Below the pieces are notes generated by a model, which was not told the origin of the DNA, made no database searches, and saw only the letters and a list, made by a program, of their open reading frames with translations. 24,216 bases of DNA, from NCBI GenBank assembly GCA_023413185.1, contig JAEZQD010000128.1, forward strand, positions 1-24,216, written 5' to 3'. The position numbers were made by a program, and so were the translations under genes. Origin of the DNA: Bacillota bacterium (GTDB lineage: Bacteria > Bacillota > Clostridia > Oscillospirales > Ruminococcaceae). Below are positions 23,325 to 24,216 of this stretch, in pieces. Numbering within the stretch: position 1 is the first letter of the stretch; the number at the start of each line of letters is the position of its first letter.

Positions 23325-24216
23325 ATGAGAATGAGGATGCTAAAGCACCTTAAAACAGCGGCGGTCGCGGTGTGTGCGGCGGGGGCAATCTTAATGCTGT
23401 GTATTGGCTGCGAGCTGCCCGAGGCGGGGATGTCGCTTCCCAAGGAGAATGCCGTAAAACCAGAGGCAAAGGTCCTCAACTTTCTGTTTAACAGCCCGGA
23501 AATGACCGAGCAGTTTGATGAGATGGTGGCGGTTTACCAACACCTTCGAACCGACGTTCGCATTCAGTTGGAGATTCGCCAAAACGACTATATTCAGGTG
23601 CTAAAAACCAAGATTAACGCAGGCGAAGTGCCGGACCTTTTTATCTCCAGCGCATACAATGACAACAAGGTGTATAAAAACTATATCTACGACCTGTCCG
23701 CCCAGCCGTTTATCGAACGGATTGAGCCTGCCATGCTTGCGGGCGTTACGGTGGGCGACAGCGTAACAGGCGTGCCGTTACTGGTGCAGTCGCACTCGTT
23801 TATCTACAACAAAGCCCTGTTTGAGCAAGCGGGCATACATAGGCTTCCCACAACGCTCGAGGAATACGAGGCGGTGTGTATACAGCTCGGCAATGCGGGA
23901 ATTACCCCCTTTTCCACCGGCTTTGCGGATTGGTGGGTACTGCCCCAGACCTTTTACCCTTCGGCGAGCGACATAGGCGGCGGGGACTATCAGGGCGTGT
24001 TTGACCGTATTCGCACCGGCGAAAAATCGGTGTACGACTTTCCCGAGATTTCGTATGCGCTTGATGTGCTTGACCTTGTGGCGCGTTACGGCGGTGAAAA
24101 CCCGATGGCGTCGGGGTTTGAGCAGCAGTGCGCCGATTTTGCGGACGGGCAGGTCGCGATGATTCACCAGGGCATCTGGGCGGAGCAAACCATACTCGAA
24201 CGTGCGCCCGATATCC
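23325..24216 (+). CDS. ABC transporter solute-binding lipoprotein (sugar type), 3' end outside the window
   Basis: The frame is open from 23325 to the window end (297 codons). The ATG at 23325 is 9 nt from AAGGTGA (23309-23315); ATG 23331 is an equal alternative behind GGGGTGG. A basic start and hydrophobic core lead to a lipobox-like LCIGC (Cys29), so the protein should be lipid-anchored outside the membrane. Hallmarks of family 1 (MalE-like) binding proteins follow: KVLNFLFNSPEMTEQFDEMV, then INAGEVPDLFISS near 95-107, GVPLLVQSHSFIYNKALFEQAGI near 150-170, P-x-T-L-E-E-Y-E and the later FADGQVAMIHQGIW. It would deliver a sugar or oligosaccharide to a permease presumably encoded downstream. 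The divergent YesM-like gene suggests joint sensing. The lipobox has Cys at -3, which is unusual. Confidence 0.85.
   Translation, partial: MRMRMLKHLKTAAVAVCAAGAILMLCIGCELPEAGMSLPKENAVKPEAKVLNFLFNSPEMTEQFDEMVAVYQHLRTDVRIQLEIRQNDYIQVLKTKINAGEVPDLFISSAYNDNKVYKNYIYDLSAQPFIERIEPAMLAGVTVGDSVTGVPLLVQSHSFIYNKALFEQAGIHRLPTTLEEYEAVCIQLGNAGITPFSTGFADWWVLPQTFYPSASDIGGGDYQGVFDRIRTGEKSVYDFPEISYALDVLDLVARYGGENPMASGFEQQCADFADGQVAMIHQGIWAEQTILERAPDI

Noticed and set aside
23778..24188. Minus-strand open frame opposite the solute-binding protein
   Set aside because: The plus-strand frame has a lipobox and binding-protein motifs through this stretch; the reverse frame is Arg/His-rich with no domain.

Overview
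The window looks like chromosome from an anaerobic Firmicute, most likely a gut-type clostridium of the Ruminococcaceae/Oscillospiraceae kind. The base composition is roughly half G+C by eye. Ribosome binding sites are AGGAGG-like, with some TTG and GTG starts. Families present include BIG2 surface proteins, lectin-like C1 peptidases, a TM287/288-type ABC exporter pair and a YesM-type sensor beside a sugar-binding lipoprotein. The organism is an inference; no rRNA, tRNA, CRISPR array or insertion sequence was seen.

Region 1 (1-13580, all + strand) is an exported-protein locus. It holds the 3' part of a giant Ig-like (BIG2) surface protein and two very large paralogous secreted papain-type (C1A) cysteine peptidases. 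A smaller secreted C39/C70-like cysteine peptidase and a bitopic membrane protein of unknown function follow, and a strong terminator closes the locus. In both large peptidases the catalytic order is inverted: the His and Asn segments lie at the N-terminus just after the signal peptide, and the Gln/Cys helix lies about 320-375 residues later. The cut point is the same in both, so this reads as a circularly permuted papain domain. Ig-like, GLUG-repeat and degenerate dockerin-like domains follow. This is the most interesting content of the window.

Region 2 (13581-15631) is a phosphate transport operon: a good promoter, a structured leader, a PiT-family permease and a DUF47/PhoU-like partner.

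Region 3 (15632-16087) is about 450 bp without a gene. It has a consensus promoter, a possible small structured RNA, and an inverted-repeat leader ahead of a LytTR response regulator (16088-16801) that has no kinase beside it.

Region 4 (16890-21236) is a self-contained MarR regulator plus heterodimeric ABC exporter operon. An operator-like dyad over the start site also has the form of an intrinsic terminator. The first ABC subunit carries the degenerate ATP site and the second the catalytic one.

Region 5 (21237-24216) has divergent genes. On the minus strand is a YesM-like two-TM sensor that has lost its phospho-acceptor His and other ATP-binding residues. On the plus strand is the start of an ABC solute-binding lipoprotein that runs off the window.
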